The notes beneath the pieces were generated by a model. That model was given only the letters and a program-made list of their open reading frames with translations, did no database searches and was not told the DNA's origin. The translations under genes and the position numbers were made by a program. Shown here in pieces: positions 1 to 7,714 of a stretch of DNA of 64,000 bases. The DNA comes from AB-137-C09 sp964458185. GTDB lineage: Bacteria; Pseudomonadota; Zetaproteobacteria; Mariprofundales; Mariprofundaceae. Positions within the stretch are counted from its first letter, which is position 1. Each line of letters opens with the position of its first letter. Where the stretch lies: positions 19,172 through 83,171 of the forward strand of contig CAYWFG010000005.1 in assembly GCA_964458185.1 (NCBI GenBank), read 5' to 3'.

Positions 1-2
1 AA

Positions 3-1529
3 TTAAATGCTGCCTACCAACAAGTGTTGTCTGGGCGAGAGATTCGCAGCACCATACAAGCCATTGAAGATGCAGGCGGACGCGCCCTGTACCGTGCGGT
101 GGATATTACCCATGCTGATGATGTTGCATGGTTAATTGGCGAAGTTCGCGCTCAACATGGCGGCGTAAAGGGGATTATCCATGGTGCAGGAGTGTTGGCT
201 GATCGTTTGATCGCTGATAAAACCCATGAACAATTCTCACAGGTGTACAACACCAAAGTGGCAGGGCTTCGCGCCCTGATGTCGGCGACCAATAATGATC
301 CTGTTGCATTGATGGTCTTATTTTCGTCATCCACGGCGCGTTTTGGGCGTGTTGGTCAAGTTGATTATGCCATTGCCAATGAGGTTTTGAACAAAGAAGC
401 ACAGCACCAAGCGATGCTTCGTCCTGATTGCCGCGTCATTGCCCCTAACTGGGGACCTTGGGATGGTGGCATGGTCACGCCAGCATTAAAAGAAATTTTT
501 GCCAATGAAGGCATTGATGTGATTGACCTCGATGCAGGCGCGGCTTATCTGCTTAATGAGTTGCGCAGTGCGCAAGATGGTGCGGTAGAGATGGTGATTC
601 TTGGTAGTCATGATGCTCAATCGACTGAAGGTAATAATGATCCTTTAATTGCAACGACTAACCATGCAGCTTTATCACCTGCGCTTGAATTAACTTTATC
701 CCTTGATGATTACCCCTTTCTATCATCCCATGTGATGAATCATCAAGCTGTATTACCGATGGCAATGATGGTTGAATGGATGGCACATGCTGCTATTCAT
801 CAAAACCCAGGGTTATTATTTCATGGCTTTGAATCGCTACGGGTACTCAAAGCAATTACCTTACAGCATGCAGAGCATCACATGGTGGCGATGGTTGCGG
901 CTGTTGCAGAACGGCAAGATGGGCAATACAGTATTCCTGTTGAAATTCATACCACCCATGAGCATGCAGAACCAACGGTTCATGCGCGTGCATCTATTGT
1001 GTTAGTGGAACATTACCCCATTGCGCCGATTGCTGAACCTTTACCCAATCTCAACGCATGGCCCCACCCAATGCAAAACATTTACCAAGATGATCGTTTG
1101 TTTCATGGCCCTGATTTACACGCCTTGGTCGAAATATCAGGCTATGCTGACGATGCCATTCATGCCCGTGTGTTAACAGCACCATCCCCCGATCAATGGA
1201 TTGAATACCCCATGCGATCAAGCTGGTTGGCTGATCCTTTGGCGTTGGATGGTAGCTTTCAAATGATGATTTTATGGGCATTTGAACGTCACGGCATCGG
1301 CTCATTACCTGTTTTTGCAGGGCATTACCGTCAATATGTCGAACACTTCCCCGATAATGGGGTGGATGTTCGCATTCGCATCAATGAAGAAGACTCAGCA
1401 CAAGTTGAAGCAATGATTGAGTTTATTGACCCTGCCACGGGTGCATTATTGGCGCGTATGGATGATTATACTTGTGTGATGGATGCTTCATTAGAAAAAA
1501 GTTTTCAAGCCACAGCAATGGAGCGGTAA
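3..1529 (+). CDS. 3' part of a polyketide/PUFA-synthase-like protein (KR + DH domains), 5'-truncated by window edge
   Basis: The frame is open to the left edge, so this is the C-terminal ~500 residues of a larger protein. The first ~210 residues are a ketoreductase-type Rossmann domain: HGAGV, the catalytic serine in LFSSSTARFG and a YxxxN motif (DYAIANE) are visible. From about residue 225 a hot-dog dehydratase-like domain follows, with a candidate catalytic His in SSHVMNHQAVLP (HxxxGxxxxP with H in place of G) and an Asp in ALDGSFQ, the DxxxQ/H element. KR followed by product-template/DH-like domains is typical of iterative polyketide and polyunsaturated fatty acid (PfaA-type) synthases, which reduce and dehydrate acyl-carrier-bound beta-keto intermediates in the cytoplasm. 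The upstream KS/AT/ACP part is outside the window, so the exact family and product are unknown. The stop codon overlaps the start of the next gene (TAATG). Confidence 0.75.
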   Translation, partial: LNAAYQQVLSGREIRSTIQAIEDAGGRALYRAVDITHADDVAWLIGEVRAQHGGVKGIIHGAGVLADRLIADKTHEQFSQVYNTKVAGLRALMSATNNDPVALMVLFSSSTARFGRVGQVDYAIANEVLNKEAQHQAMLRPDCRVIAPNWGPWDGGMVTPALKEIFANEGIDVIDLDAGAAYLLNELRSAQDGAVEMVILGSHDAQSTEGNNDPLIATTNHAALSPALELTLSLDDYPFLSSHVMNHQAVLPMAMMVEWMAHAAIHQNPGLLFHGFESLRVLKAITLQHAEHHMVAMVAAVAERQDGQYSIPVEIHTTHEHAEPTVHARASIVLVEHYPIAPIAEPLPNLNAWPHPMQNIYQDDRLFHGPDLHALVEISGYADDAIHARVLTAPSPDQWIEYPMRSSWLADPLALDGSFQMMILWAFERHGIGSLPVFAGHYRQYVEHFPDNGVDVRIRINEEDSAQVEAMIEFIDPATGALLARMDDYTCVMDASLEKSFQATAMER

Positions 1530-2149
1530 TGGCAAACTTTGAACACATGCGGATTCATCCAGAACGTCCACAGATTCGTCAAATCCGCCATATTGCCTCG
1601 CGCATGCGTGATGGCTGTTTTGTTGTTGTGCCAACGGAAACCACCTATGCCATCATGATGTTATGTGATGCTTTTGCAGCGCAACAAAGTGTGCGTACAT
1701 TGCGTGGTTTGGAGGACCGTCATTTATGGTCATTGGTTTGTCATGATCTATCGCAAGCGGCAACCTTCGTAAAAATTGATAACCAAGACCACCGCATACT
1801 CAAACGCCACTTGCCTGGCCCTTTCACCTTTGTTTTGCCAGCGAATGCTGCGATTCATCGACGGGTATTAAACAAACGCAAAGAAATCGGTATTCGCATG
1901 CCCAACCATGCAGTATGCACTATGCTGCTACAAGAATTAAGGCAGCCCCTGCTTGCGACATCCATGCAGTTTCAAAACGAAGCGATGGTCAGCATCGACC
2001 CTGATGTTATTGCAAGCGGCATCAAGCACCACGATGCACTGCTGCTAGATGCAGGATGGGGCAGCAGTGAACCCACGACAGTGGTTGATCTTACCGATGC
2101 TGAACATGCTATTATTCGTCAGGGCGTTGGGGTGTGGCCTGTTTTGTAG
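1529..2149 (+). CDS. yciO: YciO/YrdC/Sua5-family protein (L-threonylcarbamoyladenylate synthase-like)
   Basis: This 206-residue protein matches the YrdC-like fold along its whole length. The N-terminal IHPERPQIRQI resembles the IHPDNPQQR start of E. coli YciO, followed by VVVPTETTYAIM, LPGPFTFVLP, IGIRMPNHAV and the terminal PTTVVDLTD...RQGVGVW. YrdC/TsaC makes threonylcarbamoyl-AMP from threonine, bicarbonate and ATP for tRNA t6A modification. YciO is a paralogue with weak or uncertain activity, and the sequence looks more like YciO than TsaC. The ATG at 1529 overlaps the upstream stop and has GGAG at 1520-1523, five bases away, so I prefer it to in-frame codons inside the synthase gene. Coupling to a lipid/polyketide synthase gene is odd for this family and may be only positional. 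Confidence 0.85.
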   Translation: MANFEHMRIHPERPQIRQIRHIASRMRDGCFVVVPTETTYAIMMLCDAFAAQQSVRTLRGLEDRHLWSLVCHDLSQAATFVKIDNQDHRILKRHLPGPFTFVLPANAAIHRRVLNKRKEIGIRMPNHAVCTMLLQELRQPLLATSMQFQNEAMVSIDPDVIASGIKHHDALLLDAGWGSSEPTTVVDLTDAEHAIIRQGVGVWPVL

Positions 2150-2211
2150 GTATGTAAGAATGATTGGTAAATAATCACCTATACTAAATCAACGCCCTGC
2201 ATCTGTTGTTC

Positions 2212-2356
2212 GGCTTCCCTTGTAAGACGGGACAGCAATAAAATCAAGGGGTTACAGCATGTTAGAAAATCACTGCTAATCCACCATATTGCAACAAAAA
2301 CTATGGATTAGCTTTGCTTTTTTAGTTGCAGGTTGTCCCGTCTTAAAAGGGAAGCC
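2212..2356. repeat. 145-bp inverted-repeat element (MITE-like or structured RNA)
   Basis: Two 23-nt arms at 2212-2234 (GGCTTCCCTT...GACGGGACA) and 2334-2356 are reverse complements at 22 of 23 positions and enclose 99 nt. A second inverted repeat lies inside: CTAATCCA at 2276-2283 and TGGATTAG at 2304-2311. There is no open reading frame and no obvious target duplication beside the arms. Nested inverted repeats fit a non-autonomous transposable element with terminal inverted repeats or a strongly folded RNA. I could not assign an IS family. Confidence 0.6.
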
Positions 2357-2407
2357 CTTTTCTATATTCATTCATCCACGCACTCTAAAAGAAGACGCTA
2401 AAAGCAG

Positions 2408-2428
2408 CCAGCTAAAGCTGGGGGTTTT
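2408..2428 (+). other. Hairpin with T-run: terminator or IS200/IS605-type end hairpin
   Basis: CCAGC-TAAA-GCTGG (2408-2421) forms a 5-bp stem with a four-base loop, followed by GGGTTTT and a second small GGGTT/AACCC pairing. A short GC stem plus T-run could terminate transcription from the upstream operon. The stem with a TAAA loop followed by G/T-rich sequence also resembles hairpins at the ends of IS200/IS605 elements from memory. No tnpA or tnpB is present, so that alternative would be a relic. Confidence 0.35.
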
Positions 2429-2569
2429 AACCCTCCCATGAAGAGACAATAAAGGCTTGAACTTACTCCCTTGATACTGCAACTCGATAAAATTAAGATA
2501 GTACGGTAAATTCAGTACGATAATCATTAGGCTGAAAAAATACATAGCCTATTGTTTTAGGGTGCGAAT

Positions 2570-2598
2570 TTGACAGTTTTAGTGATAAGAACAAGGAT
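2570..2598 (+). promoter_or_regulatory. Candidate promoter for the dcw (mraZ) operon
   Basis: A perfect sigma-70 -35 hexamer TTGACA lies at 2570-2575. With a 17-nt spacer the -10 would be AAGGAT (2593-2598), which is weak. The assignment rests on the -35 box and on the three MraZ boxes directly downstream, in the arrangement known for the mra promoter of E. coli. Confidence 0.45.
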
Positions 2599-2599
2599 G

Positions 2600-2624
2600 G
2601 TGGGCTTTAGTGGGTAAACGTGGG
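2600..2624 (+). promoter_or_regulatory. MraZ operator: three GTGGG boxes at 10-nt spacing
   Basis: GTGGG occurs at 2600-2604, 2610-2614 and 2620-2624, exactly ten bases apart (one helical turn) and 35 bp before the mraZ start. MraZ is known to bind direct TGGGN repeats separated by five bases in its own promoter and to repress the division and cell wall cluster. The spacing and position match that model precisely, so autoregulation of this operon by its first gene product is a strong inference. Confidence 0.8.
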
Positions 2625-2658
2625 TTACACGTAGTTTTATCATCAAGGGGTCATAACG

Positions 2659-3105
2659 ATGTTTTTGGGTGGTCATGCCAACATCATGGATACCAAGGGA
2701 CGGGTCAATGTCCCTGCTGCTTTCCGTGACGTGTTACATTCAACATACAACGATGAACCGCTGATCATTACGCGTGATTTACTTGATGATTGTTTGCGCG
2801 CCTACCCCTTGACCGAATGGCAAACATGGCTGGCAACATTGCGTGAGCTTCCTGCCAGCAATCGCACGGTGCGTCGTATTCATCGGCGGGTGGTGAGTGC
2901 TGCTTTTGAATTAATGCCCGATAAACAAGGGCGGGTACTGATTCCACAGACGTTACGCAATCATGCGGCATTAAACAAAACCATTCATTTTGCAGGAACC
3001 AATAACACCTTTGAAATCTGGGATGCTGAAGCATGGCGCAAAGAAACTGAATTGGCAGAATTAGATGCACTGGATAGTACCATGCTTGAGGCATTAGGGT
3101 TGTAA
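2659..3105 (+). CDS. mraZ: Transcriptional regulator MraZ
   Basis: This 148-residue protein has the usual length and two SpoVT/AbrB-like swapped-hairpin domains. The first starts GGHANIMDTKGRVNVPAAFRD and the second contains DKQGRVLIPQTLRNHA, each with the K/QGRVxxP signature. MraZ forms ring-shaped oligomers that bind the repeats in its own promoter and controls the dcw genes. AAGGGG at 2645-2650 is the ribosome-binding site for the ATG at 2659. It is the first gene of a 16-gene cluster and its stop overlaps the rsmH start (TAATG). Confidence 0.95.
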   Translation: MFLGGHANIMDTKGRVNVPAAFRDVLHSTYNDEPLIITRDLLDDCLRAYPLTEWQTWLATLRELPASNRTVRRIHRRVVSAAFELMPDKQGRVLIPQTLRNHAALNKTIHFAGTNNTFEIWDAEAWRKETELAELDALDSTMLEALGL

Positions 3106-4055
3106 TGTCTACACCCTCCCATATTCCCGTATTGGCGGATGCTTTTCTTGATTTACTGTGCCATGATATTGATGGTCATTATGTTGATGCCACCTTTGGT
3201 CGTGGTGGGCATAGCCGTATGTTGCTGGATCGTTTGTCGCCAAAAGGGCGTGTGCTGGCATTAGACCGTGATCCTGAAGCTGTTGCTATCGGTGAACAAT
3301 TAGCGACTGAAGATGCCCGATTTCAGATTATTCATGCAGATTTCTCTTGTTTATCCGATGCCCTGAGTGATGTGGGATGGGAGGATGCGACAGGGATTGG
3401 TTTTGATCTTGGCGTGTCATCACCGCAATTGGATCAAGCAGGGCGTGGCTTTTCATTCAACCACGATGGGCCGCTGGATATGCGGATGAACCCTGATGCT
3501 GATATGCCATTGGCTAAAAAATTGGCAACAACCACCCGTCGTGAACTTACTCAAGTGTTACGCGATTTTGGCGATGAACGCTTTGCCCCTCGCATTGCCA
3601 CACGTATCATGGATGCTTTGGCTTGCGATAGCCTGTATACCACCCGTGATTTAGAAAATATTTGTTTTCATGCTGTTCCGCCAAAAAACAGGCACGGTCA
3701 CAGCCATCCTGCAACGCGCACCTTTCAAGCCTTGCGTATTTGGGTAAACAATGAATATGGGCAATTACATGAGGGCGTTGCTGCGGCAACCAATAGTTTG
3801 GTTGAAGGCGGTCATTTGGCGGTGATTTCTTTTCATTCAGGCGAAGATCGACGGGTGCGTGATCAGATTGAGGCTGAAGTTCGCCCTTGCACCTGCCCAC
3901 CGCAATTTCCCATCTGTGTGTGTCATAAGACACCACGTTTGCGTTGGTTGCAAAAAAAACCCATTCGGGCAAGTGAGACGGAGTTGCAACAAAATCCGCG
4001 CAGCCGTTCTGCGTTATTGCGTGCTGCTGTGCGCGTTACCAAGCCTGCAACATGA
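3105..4055 (+). CDS. rsmH: 16S rRNA (cytosine1402-N4)-methyltransferase RsmH (MraW)
   Basis: This 316-residue protein opens with HIPVLADAFLDLL and has the SAM-binding segment YVDATFGRGGHSRMLL, then GIGFDLGVSSPQLDQAGRGF and the family block PLDMRMNP. RsmH methylates N4 of C1402 in the decoding centre of 16S rRNA, together with RsmI. The C-terminal CTCPPQFPICVC cysteine cluster and the SRSALLRAA ending are typical. The ATG at 3105 overlaps the mraZ stop and the gene overlaps ftsL by four bases, so the genes are translationally coupled. Confidence 0.97.
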   Translation: MSTPSHIPVLADAFLDLLCHDIDGHYVDATFGRGGHSRMLLDRLSPKGRVLALDRDPEAVAIGEQLATEDARFQIIHADFSCLSDALSDVGWEDATGIGFDLGVSSPQLDQAGRGFSFNHDGPLDMRMNPDADMPLAKKLATTTRRELTQVLRDFGDERFAPRIATRIMDALACDSLYTTRDLENICFHAVPPKNRHGHSHPATRTFQALRIWVNNEYGQLHEGVAAATNSLVEGGHLAVISFHSGEDRRVRDQIEAEVRPCTCPPQFPICVCHKTPRLRWLQKKPIRASETELQQNPRSRSALLRAAVRVTKPAT

Positions 4056-4321
4056 CTCGCCTCAATATTATATTATTACTTTGCTGTGCTTTTTTAGGTG
4101 TGAGCCAAGTATGGGTATCGTTTTTACGCAACAGCACCGCCCGCGAGTTATATGCCACCCACACATCTATCACCCATCTGAAAGAAGAGGTGCAACAATT
4201 AAATATTGAATCAGCAAGCCTCATGCGCCCTGATCGTTTGCGCCGCGTTGCCCATGAAACTATCGGTATGCGTGCGCCTTTGGGCAGTCAATTGATTGAA
4301 ATATCAGGTATCGCGCCATGA
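4052..4321 (+). CDS. ftsL: Cell division protein FtsL
   Basis: This small 89-residue protein has one N-terminal membrane segment (about residues 3-22, LNIILLLCCAFLGVSQVWV) and then a periplasmic helix likely to form a coiled coil (about residues 30-60). FtsL is poorly conserved in sequence, so the call rests on size, topology and its fixed place between rsmH and ftsI. It joins FtsB and FtsQ in the divisome and activates FtsWI. It overlaps rsmH by ATGA and ftsI by four bases. Confidence 0.85.
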   Translation: MTRLNIILLLCCAFLGVSQVWVSFLRNSTARELYATHTSITHLKEEVQQLNIESASLMRPDRLRRVAHETIGMRAPLGSQLIEISGIAP

Positions 4322-6225
4322 TGAAGCGTTTTCAGCAACCTGCCAACCGCTATCGTCCGAACATTGTTGCCCGAACACGGGTGTTGTCGATTGTGCTGGG
4401 GCTATGCTTTGTTGCGGTGTTTATTCGTGTTGTTGATTTGCACTGGTGGCAAGCAGATGCACTCAACAAGCGCGCACAACAACAACATAATCATCAATAC
4501 AAAATAGAAGCCGCGCGAGGTTCTATTCTCGATCGTCATGGACGAATACTTTCTCAAAGTATTGCAACGCCCTCTATAGGGGTCGTGGTTGAAGAACTCC
4601 CAACAGTGCGAATCAATGAACTTGCTCACGCACTCAATATGCCAAGCCAACAATTACAACGGCGTATTAATAACCACCGTGGTTTTATTTGGCTGAAACG
4701 GCAAACAACACCTGCTATTGCAGCGGCAGTAAAAGCATTAGCTATTGCGGGTGTGCGGTTAGAAACTGAATGGCATCGCTTTTACCCACTTGGCCCAGAG
4801 ACGGGGCATGCACTGGGCTTTGTCGGCATTGATGGTCATGGATTAGAGGGTGTTGAACACAGTTTTGATCGTTTGCTAACAGGTGACTATGGGGTACGCA
4901 TGTTGCGCCAAGATGCGCATGGGCGATCTTTGCCTGGTGCGATGTGGGTACGCAAGCCAAAAAAAGGTAACCCATTAAGATTAACCTTGGACAGTACCAT
5001 TCAAAGCATGGCTTATGCCGCGTTAGCCGATGGCATTCAAAAACACAAAGCACGCAGTGGTTCTGTGGTGGTGATGCGCCCTAAAACGGGCGAAGTATTG
5101 GCGATGGCGAGTTGGCCAGGCTTTAATCCCAATAGTTTTCGTGATTTTAACGCGACACAGTGGCGTAATCGAAGCACAACCGATGTGTTTGAACCAGGGT
5201 CAGTGATGAAGCCTTTTACGGTGGCTGCGGCACTTGAATCAGGTCAATGGCAGGCTAATTCACGTATTTTTTGTGAAAACGGTAAATTTAGGGTGGGCAA
5301 TTATGTTATTCATGATGCACACAAGATGGGCTGGGAGACGCTTAAAACAGTGGTGATGCATTCCAGTAATATTGGTGCTGCGAAAGTTGCTTTAACCTTG
5401 GGTCCAGCCCGACTACGCAAAGAGTTGATTCGCTTTGGTTTTGGTCAGCGCACTGGCATTAACCTTGAAGGCGAAGCAACAGGGATTTTAGCAGCCTCAG
5501 ATCGCTGGGGTAAAGTAGAGACGGCAAATATTGCCTTTGGTCAAGGTATTGCCGTAACCACCATGCAACTGGCGACGGCTTTTTCTACATTGGCAAATCA
5601 CGGTGAGCGAATGGAACCTGTGATTATTGCTGGCAAACCTTTTGCTGCTGCAACCCGTGTAATAGCGACTGATACCAGTGCCATTATTGAAGATATGTTG
5701 GTGGCAGCAACCAGCCGTGAAGGCACGGGGCATAGGGCTGTACCCAGAGGTTATCTTGTTGCGGGGAAAACAGGAACAGCTCAACGGGCTGATAATAAGG
5801 GTAGATATTCTGCCCATCATTATACTTCAGTCTTTGCAGGGTTTGTGCCTGCAAAAAGCCCAGAGATGACTATTGTGGTGGTCGTTGATGAACCGCGTGG
5901 GGTGTATTATGGTGGTTTGGTGGCAGCCCCTATTTTTCGTCATATTGCGGCATCAGCATTGCCTTATTTGGGTATTGCACCTAAGCAAAATACCGAAGAA
6001 GAAATAAACCAAGGCGTATTGCAAGCATCGTTCACCCACCGTGTGGATGTGAATACCCGTGGGCTTAATTTTATCGGCTTATCATTGCGTGAGGCTTACC
6101 GCTTGGCAGCGAAACAAAACCTAGACTTGCGTATTCATGGTCGTGGTTGGGTGGTTCGTCAAATACCCTTGTACCCTGATCAGTTATCGGAAAAACGTTT
6201 TGTTGAGGTATGGTTGAATGAATGA
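4318..6225 (+). CDS. ftsI: Division-specific peptidoglycan transpeptidase FtsI (PBP3) with a C-terminal PASTA domain
   Basis: This 635-residue class B penicillin-binding protein has an N-terminal membrane anchor (about residues 23-43), then the pedestal domain starting near AARGSILDRHG. The transpeptidase motifs are complete: SxxK at S295-K298 (GSVMKPF), SxN at 349-351 (SSN) and KTG at 484-486. FtsI cross-links septal peptidoglycan in the periplasm with FtsW. The last ~55 residues (NFIGLSLREAYRLAAKQ...GRGWVVRQIPLYP) read as a single PASTA domain. E. coli FtsI lacks this, whereas it is seen in FtsI/SpoVD-type proteins of several other phyla. It overlaps ftsL and murE. Confidence 0.95.
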   Translation: MMKRFQQPANRYRPNIVARTRVLSIVLGLCFVAVFIRVVDLHWWQADALNKRAQQQHNHQYKIEAARGSILDRHGRILSQSIATPSIGVVVEELPTVRINELAHALNMPSQQLQRRINNHRGFIWLKRQTTPAIAAAVKALAIAGVRLETEWHRFYPLGPETGHALGFVGIDGHGLEGVEHSFDRLLTGDYGVRMLRQDAHGRSLPGAMWVRKPKKGNPLRLTLDSTIQSMAYAALADGIQKHKARSGSVVVMRPKTGEVLAMASWPGFNPNSFRDFNATQWRNRSTTDVFEPGSVMKPFTVAAALESGQWQANSRIFCENGKFRVGNYVIHDAHKMGWETLKTVVMHSSNIGAAKVALTLGPARLRKELIRFGFGQRTGINLEGEATGILAASDRWGKVETANIAFGQGIAVTTMQLATAFSTLANHGERMEPVIIAGKPFAAATRVIATDTSAIIEDMLVAATSREGTGHRAVPRGYLVAGKTGTAQRADNKGRYSAHHYTSVFAGFVPAKSPEMTIVVVVDEPRGVYYGGLVAAPIFRHIAASALPYLGIAPKQNTEEEINQGVLQASFTHRVDVNTRGLNFIGLSLREAYRLAAKQNLDLRIHGRGWVVRQIPLYPDQLSEKRFVEVWLNE

Positions 6226-7714
6226 TGCATTAGCCACGCTGGCAAAATTAACGATCAGAACGCCTCGACGCTTGGGTGAGATATGGACGGGTGCGCCATC
6301 AGAGTTAGCTTGTATTATTATCACAGGGGTACAGCAAGACAGTCGTTTGCTGCAACAGGGTGAGGCATGGTTGTGTTTGCCTTCTGTGGCTGACAATAAA
6401 AAAAAATACATGCGGATGGCAGTAGCGGCTGGCGCTTCGTTGTGCCTTTGTGTTGGTGATTCAAACGATGCCAAAACATCCGTGATGCCTACCTTATACC
6501 TTGCCAATATAGCAGCGGCAAGCCATTGGCTTCGGCATTGGTTTGGTACACAGAATCCCACGACCAAGATTGTTGGGGTAACAGGTACTGATGGCAAAAC
6601 CAGCGTAACATGGATGCTGCGTCAAGCACTAGAAAAAAAATTAGGGCATTGCTGGTCGGTCGGCACATTGGGTTGGATGCGTCAACGCAATGATTGTATT
6701 TCACTCGGCAATACCACGCCGTCATTGTTGACTAATCATCAAATACTCGCCGCTGCCCATGATGCTGATATTCCTTGTATGGTGATGGAAGTATCTTCCC
6801 ACGGAATTCATCAACAACGCATTGCAGGCATGCCTTTTACCGCAGCAATATGGACAACTATGGGACGGGATCATTTGGATTACCATCCCAGTATAGCGCA
6901 TTATCAGGCATGCAAAGCCGATTTTGTAGCAAAAATACGCATGATTGTCGCCAATGCTGATCAGCCTGACATTGTCGCATGGCGCAAAGATCATCCTACC
7001 TATTGGTACACTCACGGTGCAACAGCAAGAAAAATGAACGCCATGTATTGGCAAATGGTTGATGCAGGCACGCTTGAACTATGTATTGACAAGAAAACCA
7101 CCACCATAACCCCTGTGCCTGATGGTTCGATTCATGGGCAAAACTTGGCTGCGGTGGCAACTTTTTTGTACCATTATGATGGCGATACACTGCCCAGCAT
7201 TGCAGACTATTTATCTGGCATAGATGCACCCCCCGGTCGTATGGAATCTGTTGCCGATGCGTTTGGACGGCGAGTGTTGGTGGATTATGCGCATACGCCT
7301 GAAGCGTTGCTGGCTTGTTTAACTGCGGCAAAAGAATATTCACCGAAACGCTTGCTGCTGGTCTTTGGTTGCGGTGGTGAGCGAGATCAAGGAAAGCGCC
7401 CGTTGATGGGGCAAGTTGCCATGCAATATGCTGATGTGGTGTGGGTAACGAGTGATAATCCGCGCGGTGAAGATGCGGATGCGATTATTGCAGGTATTTT
7501 GCCAGAGAACAAAAAGGCTGGGGCGGTTGTTTATGTGGTGCGGGAGCGGGGGACGGCTATTGCTTTGGCTGTGGCAATGATGACGGTGGATGATGTGTTG
7601 GTGATTGCTGGTAAAGGGCATGAAAATTATATGGAATACGCGGGCGGTGAGCGGCATCCGTGGTCGGATATTGCTGTTGCTGGTGAGGTGTTAAAGGCTG
7701 TGCCTTTATGCTAG
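6218..7714 (+). CDS. murE: UDP-MurNAc-tripeptide ligase MurE (meso-diaminopimelate-adding)
   Basis: This 498-residue Mur ligase has the P-loop VTGTDGKTSVTW (K127) and the central block VMEVSSHGIHQQRI. The substrate-selecting DNPR motif lies at about 413-416 in TSDNPRGED. DNPR is the signature of enzymes that add meso-diaminopimelate rather than lysine to UDP-MurNAc-L-Ala-D-Glu, so the wall is predicted to be the Gram-negative DAP type. It works in the cytoplasm with the neighbouring Mur ligases. It overlaps ftsI by 8 and murF by 7 bases. Confidence 0.97.
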   Translation: MNDALATLAKLTIRTPRRLGEIWTGAPSELACIIITGVQQDSRLLQQGEAWLCLPSVADNKKKYMRMAVAAGASLCLCVGDSNDAKTSVMPTLYLANIAAASHWLRHWFGTQNPTTKIVGVTGTDGKTSVTWMLRQALEKKLGHCWSVGTLGWMRQRNDCISLGNTTPSLLTNHQILAAAHDADIPCMVMEVSSHGIHQQRIAGMPFTAAIWTTMGRDHLDYHPSIAHYQACKADFVAKIRMIVANADQPDIVAWRKDHPTYWYTHGATARKMNAMYWQMVDAGTLELCIDKKTTTITPVPDGSIHGQNLAAVATFLYHYDGDTLPSIADYLSGIDAPPGRMESVADAFGRRVLVDYAHTPEALLACLTAAKEYSPKRLLLVFGCGGERDQGKRPLMGQVAMQYADVVWVTSDNPRGEDADAIIAGILPENKKAGAVVYVVRERGTAIALAVAMMTVDDVLVIAGKGHENYMEYAGGERHPWSDIAVAGEVLKAVPLC

